NCBI GenBank assembly: GCA_965262565.1 | Contig: CBDHFQ010000015.1 | Span: 1 to 64,000, forward strand | Origin: CBDHFQ01 sp965262565 | GTDB taxonomy: Bacteria; Bacteroidota; Bacteroidia; J057 | Length of the DNA: 64,000 nucleotides | Direction: 5' to 3' | Shown here: positions 9,363-19,826 of the stretch, piece by piece | Layout: the number at the start of each line of letters is the position of its first letter | Numbering within the stretch: the stretch's first letter is position 1 | Position numbers and translations under genes: made by a program | Notes under the pieces: model-generated | The model's input: only the letters and a program-made list of their open reading frames with translations | Database searches by the model: none | What the model was told of the DNA's origin: nothing

Positions 9363-9950
9363 CTCGATTAGGGAGAGATAAACTGATTTAAGGAATTCTC
9401 CTCTTTCCCAGTCTGGGGTATTTGTACGCATAAAACTACTATACATATGCGCACCTTCCATCATCACAAATAATAAATCTACAGATTTTTCAATATTCTT
9501 TACTTGAATAACACCTGCATTTACAGCGTGTTCAATCTCATCTCTCATAGCTGATCTGAGAGCGTCATATACCTCACGAAATTCGCTTGCTATAGAAGAA
9601 TCTCTGAGACTGAGTGCAAAGCAATCGAAGAAAACACTATCTTCAATTACTCCATTCCAATCTGTACCAAAAGCGTAATTTAGCATTTGGTGGAATCTTT
9701 CGTATGGATCCTCTATACTTTGAAGATTGGGAAAAATCCCGTTTCTGTAAGTAGAGAGAATCGATTCTACCAGCTCCATCACCATCTCTTCTTTAGTGGA
9801 AAAATAGTGAATCAATAAACTAGGATTTACACTCATGCTACTAGCGATTTTCGCTATTGAGGCTCCGGCAAAACCTTCTTGAGACAAGACTTCATAAAAA
9901 TGAGAAAGGATTTCTTTCTTTCTAATGGCAGCTTTACTCTTTCTTCCCAT
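9348..9950 (-). CDS. TetR/AcrR family transcriptional regulator
   Basis: 200 residues. The N-terminal helix-turn-helix (about residues 10-57) has the standard TetR layout: KKEILSHFYEVLSQEGFAGASIAKIASSM then NPSLLIHYFSTKEEMVMELVE. The remaining 140 residues form the variable ligand-binding, dimerising region, so the effector cannot be predicted. Its only close neighbour is the convergent nuoM-like gene. A 676-base spacer separates its start from the divergent pspA operon, and either itself or pspA could be a target; no clear operator palindrome was recognised. The family call is secure. Confidence 0.85.
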   Translation of the reverse strand: MGRKSKAAIRKKEILSHFYEVLSQEGFAGASIAKIASSMSVNPSLLIHYFSTKEEMVMELVESILSTYRNGIFPNLQSIEDPYERFHQMLNYAFGTDWNGVIEDSVFFDCFALSLRDSSIASEFREVYDALRSAMRDEIEHAVNAGVIQVKNIEKSVDLLFVMMEGAHMYSSFMRTNTPDWERGEFLKSVYLSLIEKKEL

Positions 9951-10626
9951 GTTAACTTTCGCAATTATACGTGCATCAAATTGTTAAATATTTTAAGCTT
10001 GAAATTTATCCCAGATTTAAGGAAAAAAATAATTTGAATATAAATACAGTTTCCTAGATAGTCTAAAAATTTAATTTATCCGAAAATGATCTGGTATGTT
10101 CTTAAGTTAATCACACGAAATAAGGTTTCCAAGTCTTATTCTGTTCTCCTACGATAATTATACTGGACAATCTGTATATTTTTCCCATGATCATATTGTG
10201 CGAATATTCGTCATAAATGATAACAATATTCAGTAAATCAATGAGTTAATTGGATATATAGTTAGTAAATATTCTTTAGCTACTCAGTAAATTACTGTAT
10301 TAATTCCTGTAAGGTTTATGCATAAAAATTAGTTATTTTATATGTATTTACTTTACAACCCAATTACATTTCAATTATCGCTTATATTACTTTTCGTTAT
10401 TTTAAAGAAAATATCGATTTTTTTCAGAAATTTATAATGAGGGTTTTAAATTTTCTGTAATTTCTGTAAATAAACTAGTCTAATAAATTGAATTGGTGCA
10501 GGATATCTAAAGATTTTTCTCAGATGTTTTGTACATTTGAGTTATTATTGTCTATCAAAATCCAGTTTTTCTCGTATCAATTAATGCTGGATATATCTTG
10601 AATACTTAGAAACTGTTTTTATCACT
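9951..10626. other. Long AT-rich spacer between TetR and pspA
   Basis: 676 bases between divergent genes, very AT-rich, with many short ORFs broken by stops on all frames and no RNA gene recognised. It contains the candidate pspA -7 box at 10532-10539. The length is more than two divergent promoters need, so an unrecognised small RNA or decayed gene remains possible. Confidence 0.5.
10532..10539 (+). promoter_or_regulatory. Candidate -7 box for the pspA operon
   Basis: TACATTTG fits TAnnTTTG and lies 87 bases before the pspA start. No good TTG is seen at the -33 position, which may mean activator dependence or a false match. Confidence 0.3.
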
Positions 10627-11355
10627 ATGTGGAAACGATTCGTACGAGCCATCAAATCTCTCTTTGGAGGTCTGGTAAGCACCATAGAAGATCCTAAACT
10701 AATATTGGAACAAAATATTAGGGAGATGAATGATCAACTTCCTAAAATGAATGAAAATATAGCTACAGTAAAAGCTAATGTAACTTTACTGCAAAAGGAG
10801 TTAAAGAAATATGAGAATGAGTATAGAGAACTCGTAAGCAAAATGAAATCTGCTATTCAAGCTGGGAGAGATGATATAGCACAAAATTATGCTCTTCGCC
10901 TGGAAAGTGTAAAATCACATATGCTTCAAACTAAAGATCAGCATGCCACGGCTAAAAGTGCTTATGAAAAAGCCCTTGAAGTTAAAAAGGTATTTATGAA
11001 AGAGCGGCAGCGGAAGATCAATGAAGCTAAAGAAGCATTAAGAGCACATGAAAGAGCCAAATGGCAAGCGAAAATCGCCGATACATTAGAGTCTTTTGAA
11101 GTTACTGGGATTGATGCCACACATGAAGAAATGCTAAATCGTATTAATGAAGAAACAGCAAAAAATGAGGCTCGTATGGAAATGGCTTTAGATTCAGTAG
11201 ACACAGAAGGTGTAAAAATAGAAGAAGAAGCTGAAAGACTTAGAGCCGCAGATCTTGTAAAGCAATTTAAAGAAGAATTAGGGTTAACGTCAGAAGATCC
11301 AATAAAAGAGGATGACCTTTCTGTAGATGTAGAGACTAAAGAGAAAGAAAGTTAA
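10627..11355 (+). CDS. pspA: PspA/IM30 family membrane-stress protein
   Basis: 242 residues, nearly all helical. The family pattern is clear: an amphipathic N-terminal helix (MWKRFVRAIKSLFGG), then DPKLILEQNIREMNDQL and long coiled-coil stretches, as in PspA and Vipp1/IM30, ESCRT-III-like proteins that coat and repair the inner membrane. The acidic tail after about residue 215 is variable in the family. It is followed after 12 bases by a second coiled-coil gene whose sequence resembles the C-terminal part of this one. No pspB, pspC or pspF is present, as usual in this phylum. Confidence 0.88.
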   Translation: MWKRFVRAIKSLFGGLVSTIEDPKLILEQNIREMNDQLPKMNENIATVKANVTLLQKELKKYENEYRELVSKMKSAIQAGRDDIAQNYALRLESVKSHMLQTKDQHATAKSAYEKALEVKKVFMKERQRKINEAKEALRAHERAKWQAKIADTLESFEVTGIDATHEEMLNRINEETAKNEARMEMALDSVDTEGVKIEEEAERLRAADLVKQFKEELGLTSEDPIKEDDLSVDVETKEKES

Positions 11356-11367
11356 ATACACATCGTT

Positions 11368-11835
11368 ATGACTGGGGAGGAAAAAAGAAAACAACTTAAG
11401 GAACAGTATAAGAAAGACCTAAAGCTGCGTAAAGAATACATAGAAAAGGCTAAAAAGCTCCAAAAGCTAAAGAATGTTAACAAGGCATTAAACGATATGC
11501 AAAGGCAAACTGAGGACGATTCTGATGATCTAATCGCTCAGCTTAATCAGGAAACAGCACTCACTGAAGCCAAACTGGAAATTGCCTTGGATGAAGCTCA
11601 GGAACAACAAAAACAATTGGAACTTCTTGCAAAAGAAGCTGAACTAGCTAAACTAAATGCATTGAATCTTGTGGAAGAAATGAAAAAATCTATGGGGATA
11701 GAGCCTTCCAAAACTGATTCCTCTTCCACCGAAAAAAAAGCAACCACATCTACTTCTGAAGAAAAGCAAAATCCTGAGGAAGAAAAAGAGGAGAAAGATG
11801 ATGACTCTTCTAAAAAGACCATGGGTGATTGGTAG
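11368..11835 (+). CDS. Half-PspA-like coiled-coil protein
   Basis: 155 residues, highly charged, predicted coiled coil to about residue 112 and then an acidic Ser/Thr/Glu/Lys-rich tail ending KKTMGDW. The middle aligns by eye with the C-terminal third of the upstream PspA: LIAQLNQETALTEAKLEIALD against MLNRINEETAKNEARMEMALD, followed in both by a Glu-rich helix and VEEMKKSMGI against VKQFKEELGL. It lacks the N-terminal membrane-binding helix and first hairpin. It starts 12 bases after pspA and is almost certainly cotranscribed. A regulator or co-polymer of PspA is an inference; no named family was recognised. Confidence 0.7.
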   Translation: MTGEEKRKQLKEQYKKDLKLRKEYIEKAKKLQKLKNVNKALNDMQRQTEDDSDDLIAQLNQETALTEAKLEIALDEAQEQQKQLELLAKEAELAKLNALNLVEEMKKSMGIEPSKTDSSSTEKKATTSTSEEKQNPEEEKEEKDDDSSKKTMGDW

Positions 11836-12124
11836 GACTAGTCTTTATATAATCATGTTATTCTATTTATCATTTATATAAATAAATTGAGGCTTTCTTT
11901 TAGGATTGGTGATATAAAAGATCGCCAGTAATTTTTCCATTTGTTGACATACACAATCCCTAACCAACACTTCCATTACTACCAACCCAATTTTTATTTA
12001 TAAGTAAGACTTAAGTAAGTGGACAAATAATATACAGTAATAATCAAATTTAAGTAATTGGCTATCAGCTATAATTAGTTAGAAAAGCCTAGTTACTAAT
12101 ATACACTTACTTATATACGCTTAC

Positions 12125-15100
12125 TTATTCCGCTAAGGTAAAGCGAATTTGAAATCCTCCACTGGCAAAACTTGTATCAAATGCAGAAGACACGAATGGC
12201 CTATTAATGTTTTGTTCAAAGAATACCTTCACATTTATTCGATTACTAACTACATAATCCACGGAAGGTGAAATAATCCAATTGAGATTGCCTCGGGTAT
12301 AGTCGATAGGAACTGTCGGCTCATTTGCTCCATCATCAAAGGCCAAATTTCTGTTTAATTCCCTGGTATCCCGCATCGTCAACCGAAAATTAACATTCAT
12401 GCTGTTCTGAAGGTCAAAGTCTTTCCCAAGAAACTGGAATTTCCAATTTAATTGATCCTGTCTATAACCTACAGAGACAGATAAATCCTGATTTCGCAAT
12501 TCATTTAGCTGAAGCGTTCCTGTACTAAAATTAAGAGATCGGCCTCTCTTATAGTCTATAGAAGTAGTGACTCCGTTTTTCATCGTCATGTTGATCCCTA
12601 ATAAAGGAGCAAAATCTTCTCTAACCAAGATATTATTGATAATATCCGTCGTCTGAAAGTTTTCAAGCGGATCACCAGACATATCAACCTCAAATGTATC
12701 TAAACTAGTAACAAAACCAGTTATAGGATCGACTAGCACTCCCAGATTATTATTAAATCCTCCTATAGAATAAGTAGCCCTATAGGTATGTCTTAGAGTT
12801 ACTGATGTAAAAATCTCCTGTAGGAAAGGAATATTCGATAAGCCATTGTAATTAACGCTCCAATTAGGGAGAGGTATTTTGGGGAAACTCTTTAGCGTCA
12901 CATTTTCTGGTCCAATTATTCCATAAGCTGACAGAAATGCCGGGATTAATACAGATTGATTATTTCCAAGGAATCCATTTTGGTACCCTCCCCTTACGAT
13001 GCCCTCTCTTGACAGAATGCTTGTATTGGGCGATTCCTCAAACCTCCTCTGAGAAATGACCTGCCTATTTTCTGAAAACCTGTCAAAAGCTTTAGAGTTA
13101 TCAGGATCAAACTTTTCGAAAGCAGAATTTAGAAATATGTATGTCATGCTAAATGTCCCATTTGAGAAGGGATCAATTTCCCTGTATCCTCCGGCTCCAC
13201 TATTAGCCCTTGGATCATATCTGAAAAAGGAACTATTATTTTCCGTCTTATTTCGCTGAACTGATAATTCCAATCGAAATCCTCTAAATAGTTCAATCGA
13301 AGTTCTCCCCGTAAATTGAGTCTGTTTATTCTGTAAAAACAGATTTGACAAAGTGGTATCCTGCGTAATCCAACCATTATCAGCAGCTATTCCCCTAATA
13401 TCTCTTTGACTCCCCAAAATGAAACCGGCCGTCGGAGGAACTCTTCCATTGATAAGATCCTGAAATGGGGAACTATAACGGAAATCCAGGCCAAAATTAT
13501 CCGTTTTTGGAAGAAAGCCCGGTAGTACTGTCCCTGCATTTTGACTAAAGGTAAAGTCTACATTCTGCACACTCATCGCCAATCGCAAAATCTCATACCC
13601 TATTTTTTTCAAGAAGAAAAAAGGATCTGGTCCTTTCGTAGTATCCTTTACTGCCTTCCCTTCCTGCTGAGGAACAGGCATCATAGGTCGCGCTTCTTCT
13701 CTCTCGGGACCTTGCCTCTGCGTCCTCACAGAAGCCTGCCTTTCCCTACCCTTCCGATCGTAATCATCCAACACTTTTTTGAGCGGCTTTACCTTGGAGA
13801 ATAAACTCTTCAAATTTAGCCTGGCATTCCCTTGAATAGCTTGAGTATTGGTAATCGTCGCTCCAAAATTAGGATTAATCTCTGGTGCTTGTTGCCAATC
13901 AAAGGTAGCAGAATAGCTCGCATTCCCATTTATCCAATTAGTTAAGGGAAACTGCGCAAAAGGTAAGGTATAGGTAGCGTTTAAGGAATGTCGATAATTA
14001 GTGGTCCTACCCATATTGATCAAATTGGGATTATCCCTTATAAATATCCGTTGTTCCCCATTAAACGTAGTTATCACCGTATCTCTGCTTCGGCCAAAAG
14101 TCAACAGATTTTCCCTGAGTGTTCCTACTGAGTCTATTTCGAAAGGAGTGGCTTCACTTCTATATCCCTGAACTTCATCCACCCTGGCATTATTCGTAGC
14201 ATTAAAATTCAACTGAAGATTTCTGGTAAAGTTCCAAACGAGATTATAGTTACGAGTGATCAAGAAATTCTTCTGGAAAGTAGGCGGAATTTGAAGGCCA
14301 CCTTCTCGTTGATTTCTCAACCGCCGTTCTTCAAACCGCCTGTCAGCAGTTAGAGATACAGCAACTGAGGTAGGGAGAGGCGAAATATTTAATAGTTTTA
14401 GCAGATTGTTTTCTCCCCCTTCCTGGAAAGGTTGCCAATTAAATGGCTGAAAATTATATCGATAATTTAATGCCCCTCTATAATTCGTTGAAAAACGCCT
14501 TTCGATCACAGAACTGGTAAATAATTCTTCATTATAGGCAACAGTCAAATCAAAATTCTCTATGTCCCACGGATATGTCTTCGGATTATCCCCTACCCTT
14601 AGTTTTCGCCAGCCATTCAGCGCTACCCCCCTCGTTCTGGTAAAATCTCGAATATTTTTTAGTGTTTCTCGTTTGGCTTCTCTATCTAACCCCCGAATCA
14701 GTTCATCCGTTCGTACATCGGCCTCTTGGGGATCAAATACAGGAGTTACTCTCCGCTCACCATAATCTGCAGAAACGGGAAGTCTTAATCCCCAGTTTTT
14801 AGGAAATAATTTGTCGAGATTAAAGGATAAGCGCACATTGAAAGCAGTAGTTTCTGAAAGAGGGCGATCGGTAATTTTTTGTTCCAATGGGCCAAAGCCT
14901 TGCGTTTGATGTCTAACATTCGCATCAATCGTAGCTACATCTGCAAGGCCTAAACTGATGTTCCCTTGAGCTGCCCAGCCACTTTCCTGATCAAAATCTG
15001 TCAAACGCAATTCGTTTACCCAAATTTCTGCGCAAATAGGTTGACCACCAGGATCTCTTGGATTGCGAATCCCAATCATGATATTTCTAATATCACTTAG

Positions 15101-18100
15101 CTTGGGAGTACCCCGAACAATGATCTTTTCCCCTTCATTAACGATAGCAGGATCCTCAAATATAAATCGCTCACTTACACCAACCCCTGCACTATCTCTT
15201 TCGCGTTTGGCTGTAGATAAATCTGCAAGCTTAAAGTTAAATTCATTGGGCCATATTTCTTCTCTGGTATTTGCACCGGGAATAGATGCATCTACAGGAA
15301 GAACGTATTCATAATAATTAAACTCATTATCCAGACCGAGACGCAAAAATACCTCTACATCCCCACGCTGATTAAAGTTCGAAGGAATACCTCCATTTTC
15401 TAAAGGTTCAGCATGCACCCACATCCGCAAGCGCTCATACTGACGCAAATCCTGATTAACCAATTTAAAAGTCGATCTGGCATCTCCGTCTTCCAGATTA
15501 CAAGTGAGTAATTGGAGTGCTCGCTCATTTTGAAGGAATCCAGCTTGAGTATTTCCATTAATGGCTTGCTGAATCACATCAGGAGGTAATACATAAGGGA
15601 AAGGTACTTTGGTAGAATTCTCCTCTATACTCAATGTCCCTATTTCGAAGTCAGCAAAAGGGGGTTCAGGCGGTTCCGTCACCTGAGCATTGTCCCTCAG
15701 ATTCCCCAAAAACCTTCTCCATTGAGTAGAAACAAATTGAAATTCGGTAGTGCGCAATATGACCTCTTCATCCCAACCAGTCATATATAGCCTCATAAAG
15801 TTGATAGACTTAAAATTAGACACTCCATTAACCGCTCTACCAGAGGCTATGGGAATTCGAAATTGATACCAGGTCGCATCCACGGTACTACCCGAATTAC
15901 CCACTGGAAAGTTCACATTTTCGATCCTGTCCACTACAAAATTTGATCCTGGTTGTAGATCCTGAGGTCGGACACTTACTCTATATTCCCAATATTGTTC
16001 TGCAAAATTCAAAGATCCGTTATCGTTAATATCTTCCGTATCTGGAACATTGGACCCTTGAAAACTAAAATTCTCATTTCCTGAATTTAAGGGCGTATTC
16101 CGTTCGGTTCCATTGAAATTTTCATATCGTTCCAATATACCTGCTTCCGCCTGTTCAAAGCTTTCATCTCGATAATGCTGAAAGTTATCCGTACTGGGAT
16201 CATCTATGACACTTTGATGCACAGGAGATCCTTGCCCTACCACCGTTCCCAATTGGTTAATAAAATCGTCAAAAAAGGTACGTTCATTTTCATCGCTCAG
16301 GCCATCCAATCCCACATCCTGATTTTCTCTGTCTCCGGTCCCATTTCCAAAAGCATTTACAGGAGGCTGGGCAATAGGAACTCTTCCCCATGCCGTTTCT
16401 CTGACTGTAGCATCGGCTACCCCATCTCTGGGCAAACCATTTTCTCTACTTAATCCTCCATCGGGCAACACATCTTCATTAATGAGTCCAAGGTTGATAT
16501 ACAAATCTCCTCCATTTAAGCCTGGATTATCAATAAAGGGATCTAATACCCAAAATTCCAGGAACTCCACATTATTGGCCTCAAAGTCGTTATTGATATC
16601 AATTTCCCTCATAATTCCCGCCCAGTTTTCTCTGGGATCTGTAAAGTTTCCATCCGCACCCACTTTAGCATTGCTAGCCTGGTAGTTATAGGGTCCTCTC
16701 AATTGTGGTTGGAAACGGAGATCAAACGTAAATTGATTATTCGTACCAAAGGCCCGACGTGCAGTAGGGAAAATCTCTTGTACATCTATCCTTCGGGTCA
16801 GGTTACTTAGGAGGTCTTCTTGCGGAATATTAATAATTCCTTGATATACGGTAGGATCAATCTGATACCAAGCCAGTTTAGCTCTGGTATATCCTAATGC
16901 CAGAGAATCACCGGAATTAGGTAATCCCTGAATAGAATTTAAGACTACTCCATCTTCTTCGCTGGGAACTGAAGCTAATTTCCATCTTAACAGCCCTTGA
17001 AGACTGAACGTATTTTCTAGTGCCTCGAAATCATCCAAAAATACAAATCCCCTTTCATTATCATTTTTTACTACGGCAGGCTGTCCGGGTAAGAATTGCG
17101 CAAATTCTCCAGATGCCTGAATACTAGAGGTTTCCTTGGTAGAAATTAGAGGAGCTTTATCGATGAGTTTTGTGATGAAATCAGATTCAGTTCTCAAACT
17201 TCCATCTAATCCCCATAGCGTATTGTTGATCGGTTCTTCACCTAGTACAGGCTTTCGGTTAAAGGGCTGCTCTCTCAAGTTCAAGATAGTAGCTCCCAGG
17301 GTAAAATTCTCGGATCTCAAGTATTCTGCCCTCGCCCCGAGTAAAGTTCTCGTTTGGAGATTAAAAGAAGAAGCACTTTCATATTGAATCTCTATTTCCT
17401 GAGGAGAATTCAAGACTGCAGGATTGATTATTCTTACCTTTCCCCCAAATTGATCCACTTCATAATCCACTCCTTCTTGTAATTGTCTTCCTCCTTGTAC
17501 CAGCGTAACACTTCCCTCAGATAATTGAAACGTATTTAATGGGATTTCATTAGCCGCTCCATTACTCGATCCTTTGTAAAAACCCTCCAGGCTATATCTG
17601 TCCAAATGCGGAAACTGCTGCACAGCGTCTGCCATCGTCAAATCGTATAAAGGCTGGAAAGCAAAATTGGCAGAATCATTCGCATCGTCTAGTCGCTCCG
17701 CCAAGTGAGACCCGAAAGGCTCTAGAACCGGAAATACGATCAGTCCATTGGTAGGAAGGATGGTAAGTCCAGGGATAAAGTCAAATCTAAAATCCGGACC
17801 AGGAGCCGTATTATTGGTTAATTGATCAAGTCTCAGTACTTGAAGAAAAGGTCTATTCTCCAGATTGCCGTCAGGGATATAATTAATCTTTCCTGCGCTG
17901 GTCCCCGATTCATATTGAATATCCAGAAAAAATCCATCAGGTTGTATCCCAAAGCCAATATTGTAGATATTTTTCATCATTAAATCCCAAGGTGGGAACA
18001 GCACTTCTCGTTGAGTTACTGGATCCAGGGCAGTAGGTCTTAACACTGACGATTTTAACATCTTTAGGAATAGGGCATTTGAATTTAGCCCATCTGAAGT

Positions 18101-19630
18101 AACATCCTGAGAGAATTCACCTACCTGAAACAACTGCCCATTAATGGTATATTCAAACGCAACAAACAAGACCTGATCTGTCGGTATAGCTGAATTAAGA
18201 GAAATATATCCCAGCTGGTTATTTACGGTATATTCACTGGCGGATAATTTCCTCATGTTACCCGCTATCTCAAAGTCAAGGGTATTCTGAAATCCAGCAG
18301 CTTGTAAGGCTTGAGGAGCACTTGTATAATCTCTGAAAGCGGGATTTCCTGTCAGTAATTCAAAAAGACTGTTAGCATTATTGTTGGGAAAAGGTTGGCT
18401 GGCACGATCGGTCACTAATCCATCATTAAAAATGATTCCCGTTTCTCTATCTCCTACAGCATTTACTCTACTAGCTTCTGTTTCGCCTATATCTGTAAAT
18501 CCAAGACCGTTTCTGTTATCTCTGGAAGATCCTCCTCGTTCCGCCCAAACTTCTATACGATTGATTCTGATATCTGAATTAATGATGGGTAGATTAGCTA
18601 AAGCCGCTTCATATCTGGACCTGAAAAAATGAGATAGGAAAAAGTGCCTGTTGAGATCGTAATCACTCGCTTTCTTTTCGAAGGGTGTTTCCACTTCTCC
18701 TCCACTTTGAACTCTAACTGTTTCCACTTCCCCACGCTCTGTAGAACCAATAGCAGTAACATATACGGGCCCAAACCTAAATCTCGTTTTAATTCCGAAT
18801 AAGTTCTGCCTTCCTTGAATAAGTGAGTTCCCTAATTGTAGAGATACATTACCAGCCTCCACTAACTGGAGAATTTGATCCTCAGACCCTTCCCACTTCA
18901 GTTTTAACTCATTTTCAAAGTCAAAGGTGGCTTGCGTGTCGAAGGTAGCATTTAGGTTTAATAGATTTCCTATTTGGCCGATTACTCCTAATTGTATTTG
19001 CTGATCAAAGTTAAAGGTCGTCTGTCGTTGTTGCCTAATAGGTAAATTTCCATTCTTATTTACATTTCTTTGAATGGCGAATTCCAGGGTAGCATATCCC
19101 GTAGGTTTGATAGACACTGTCCCTCCACCAAAAATATCTGAAACCGTTCCCAAGTCGAAAGTGGGAATCAAACCTGGCTGTACTCCAGAATTACTTGCCA
19201 ATCCCTGCTCTTTAAAATACTCTGCCATACCCCGTTCGCGCCGATAATCGAGGTACTGATCAAAAGAGATATAGGAAGGCCTTCGGATATTTACAGAACC
19301 TACACGTTCGTAGACATTATACCCTTGTCCATCTTCTGTAAGCTCAAAGTCGTATTTGATATTGGATGGATTAGAAAGAAACAAAGGAGAGGTATAATCC
19401 TGGGTAGTAGGATCTCCCCTTCGATTATTAGGATTGGATTTTATCTTCGATGTATCCCCAAATGTAGGAACAAAGAGAGTGGGTTTACGTAAATCCTGTA
19501 TAGGAGTATCTACGACCGCTATCTCGACCTCCGCATTCGTGAGCGCTTGTTCTACATGTACATTCGGTGTTTCAGCAAAGAACCAGGAAAAAAAGGCTGA
19601 AACGATTAACGAAATACTGAAATTAGACAA
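12125..19630 (-). CDS. sprA: SprA, T9SS outer-membrane translocon
   Basis: 2501 residues, the size expected for SprA (called Sov in Porphyromonas), the giant 36-strand beta-barrel through which T9SS cargo crosses the outer membrane and which is needed for gliding in Flavobacterium. A signal-peptide-like hydrophobic start (residues 4-19) is followed by family segments such as GQIGNLLNLNATFDTQATFDFENELKLKWEG in the early region and many barrel strands with aromatic girdles. The C-terminus ends GGFQIRFTLAE, a terminal strand consistent with a barrel. It lies directly downstream of ruvA, a gene order also known in flavobacteria. Five secreted proteins in this window carry the sorting domain it would export. 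No internal stop or frameshift was seen. Confidence 0.95.
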   Translation of the reverse strand: MSNFSISLIVSAFFSWFFAETPNVHVEQALTNAEVEIAVVDTPIQDLRKPTLFVPTFGDTSKIKSNPNNRRGDPTTQDYTSPLFLSNPSNIKYDFELTEDGQGYNVYERVGSVNIRRPSYISFDQYLDYRRERGMAEYFKEQGLASNSGVQPGLIPTFDLGTVSDIFGGGTVSIKPTGYATLEFAIQRNVNKNGNLPIRQQRQTTFNFDQQIQLGVIGQIGNLLNLNATFDTQATFDFENELKLKWEGSEDQILQLVEAGNVSLQLGNSLIQGRQNLFGIKTRFRFGPVYVTAIGSTERGEVETVRVQSGGEVETPFEKKASDYDLNRHFFLSHFFRSRYEAALANLPIINSDIRINRIEVWAERGGSSRDNRNGLGFTDIGETEASRVNAVGDRETGIIFNDGLVTDRASQPFPNNNANSLFELLTGNPAFRDYTSAPQALQAAGFQNTLDFEIAGNMRKLSASEYTVNNQLGYISLNSAIPTDQVLFVAFEYTINGQLFQVGEFSQDVTSDGLNSNALFLKMLKSSVLRPTALDPVTQREVLFPPWDLMMKNIYNIGFGIQPDGFFLDIQYESGTSAGKINYIPDGNLENRPFLQVLRLDQLTNNTAPGPDFRFDFIPGLTILPTNGLIVFPVLEPFGSHLAERLDDANDSANFAFQPLYDLTMADAVQQFPHLDRYSLEGFYKGSSNGAANEIPLNTFQLSEGSVTLVQGGRQLQEGVDYEVDQFGGKVRIINPAVLNSPQEIEIQYESASSFNLQTRTLLGARAEYLRSENFTLGATILNLREQPFNRKPVLGEEPINNTLWGLDGSLRTESDFITKLIDKAPLISTKETSSIQASGEFAQFLPGQPAVVKNDNERGFVFLDDFEALENTFSLQGLLRWKLASVPSEEDGVVLNSIQGLPNSGDSLALGYTRAKLAWYQIDPTVYQGIINIPQEDLLSNLTRRIDVQEIFPTARRAFGTNNQFTFDLRFQPQLRGPYNYQASNAKVGADGNFTDPRENWAGIMREIDINNDFEANNVEFLEFWVLDPFIDNPGLNGGDLYINLGLINEDVLPDGGLSRENGLPRDGVADATVRETAWGRVPIAQPPVNAFGNGTGDRENQDVGLDGLSDENERTFFDDFINQLGTVVGQGSPVHQSVIDDPSTDNFQHYRDESFEQAEAGILERYENFNGTERNTPLNSGNENFSFQGSNVPDTEDINDNGSLNFAEQYWEYRVSVRPQDLQPGSNFVVDRIENVNFPVGNSGSTVDATWYQFRIPIASGRAVNGVSNFKSINFMRLYMTGWDEEVILRTTEFQFVSTQWRRFLGNLRDNAQVTEPPEPPFADFEIGTLSIEENSTKVPFPYVLPPDVIQQAINGNTQAGFLQNERALQLLTCNLEDGDARSTFKLVNQDLRQYERLRMWVHAEPLENGGIPSNFNQRGDVEVFLRLGLDNEFNYYEYVLPVDASIPGANTREEIWPNEFNFKLADLSTAKRERDSAGVGVSERFIFEDPAIVNEGEKIIVRGTPKLSDIRNIMIGIRNPRDPGGQPICAEIWVNELRLTDFDQESGWAAQGNISLGLADVATIDANVRHQTQGFGPLEQKITDRPLSETTAFNVRLSFNLDKLFPKNWGLRLPVSADYGERRVTPVFDPQEADVRTDELIRGLDREAKRETLKNIRDFTRTRGVALNGWRKLRVGDNPKTYPWDIENFDLTVAYNEELFTSSVIERRFSTNYRGALNYRYNFQPFNWQPFQEGGENNLLKLLNISPLPTSVAVSLTADRRFEERRLRNQREGGLQIPPTFQKNFLITRNYNLVWNFTRNLQLNFNATNNARVDEVQGYRSEATPFEIDSVGTLRENLLTFGRSRDTVITTFNGEQRIFIRDNPNLINMGRTTNYRHSLNATYTLPFAQFPLTNWINGNASYSATFDWQQAPEINPNFGATITNTQAIQGNARLNLKSLFSKVKPLKKVLDDYDRKGRERQASVRTQRQGPEREEARPMMPVPQQEGKAVKDTTKGPDPFFFLKKIGYEILRLAMSVQNVDFTFSQNAGTVLPGFLPKTDNFGLDFRYSSPFQDLINGRVPPTAGFILGSQRDIRGIAADNGWITQDTTLSNLFLQNKQTQFTGRTSIELFRGFRLELSVQRNKTENNSSFFRYDPRANSGAGGYREIDPFSNGTFSMTYIFLNSAFEKFDPDNSKAFDRFSENRQVISQRRFEESPNTSILSREGIVRGGYQNGFLGNNQSVLIPAFLSAYGIIGPENVTLKSFPKIPLPNWSVNYNGLSNIPFLQEIFTSVTLRHTYRATYSIGGFNNNLGVLVDPITGFVTSLDTFEVDMSGDPLENFQTTDIINNILVREDFAPLLGINMTMKNGVTTSIDYKRGRSLNFSTGTLQLNELRNQDLSVSVGYRQDQLNWKFQFLGKDFDLQNSMNVNFRLTMRDTRELNRNLAFDDGANEPTVPIDYTRGNLNWIISPSVDYVVSNRINVKVFFEQNINRPFVSSAFDTSFASGGFQIRFTLAE

Positions 19631-19725
19631 AGTGCTTCCTTTTTAAGTTTTCAAAGTTTCCCTTATAGGGAGATGTTTTAAGTACAATTTATACCATAGG
19701 CAGCACGAACAGTTTTTTTCAGTTG

Positions 19726-19733
19726 CAAACTTA
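19726..19733 (-). promoter_or_regulatory. Candidate -7 box for sprA
   Basis: CAAACTTA on the plus strand reads TAAGTTTG on the minus strand, a full match to TAnnTTTG, about 96 bases before the sprA start. A TTG at ideal distance was not found. Confidence 0.35.
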
Positions 19734-19826
19734 TAAAATATTTTTATTCAATTACGCTACAAATTTCATCTAAAAATAGGAAAACATTTCTCCCCCTCCT
19801 TTTATTCTGGCTAATGAAACATAATG

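Noticed and set aside
9951..10626. Hidden tRNA or small RNA in the long spacer
   Set aside because: No cloverleaf, GC-rich stem or T-loop-like motif could be found by eye.
11844..11882. TTTATATAA/TTATATAAA pair after the pspA operon as terminator
   Set aside because: A stem made only of A-T pairs with a 21-base loop would be too weak.
12013..12112. AAGTAAGTG and CACTTACTT inverted pair near the sprA end
   Set aside because: Arms are 82 bases apart in AT-rich DNA with several similar TTACTT copies; chance is likely.
13056..19646. Plus-strand ORFs inside sprA
   Set aside because: Short, without family similarity, and fully antisense to a clearly coding gene.
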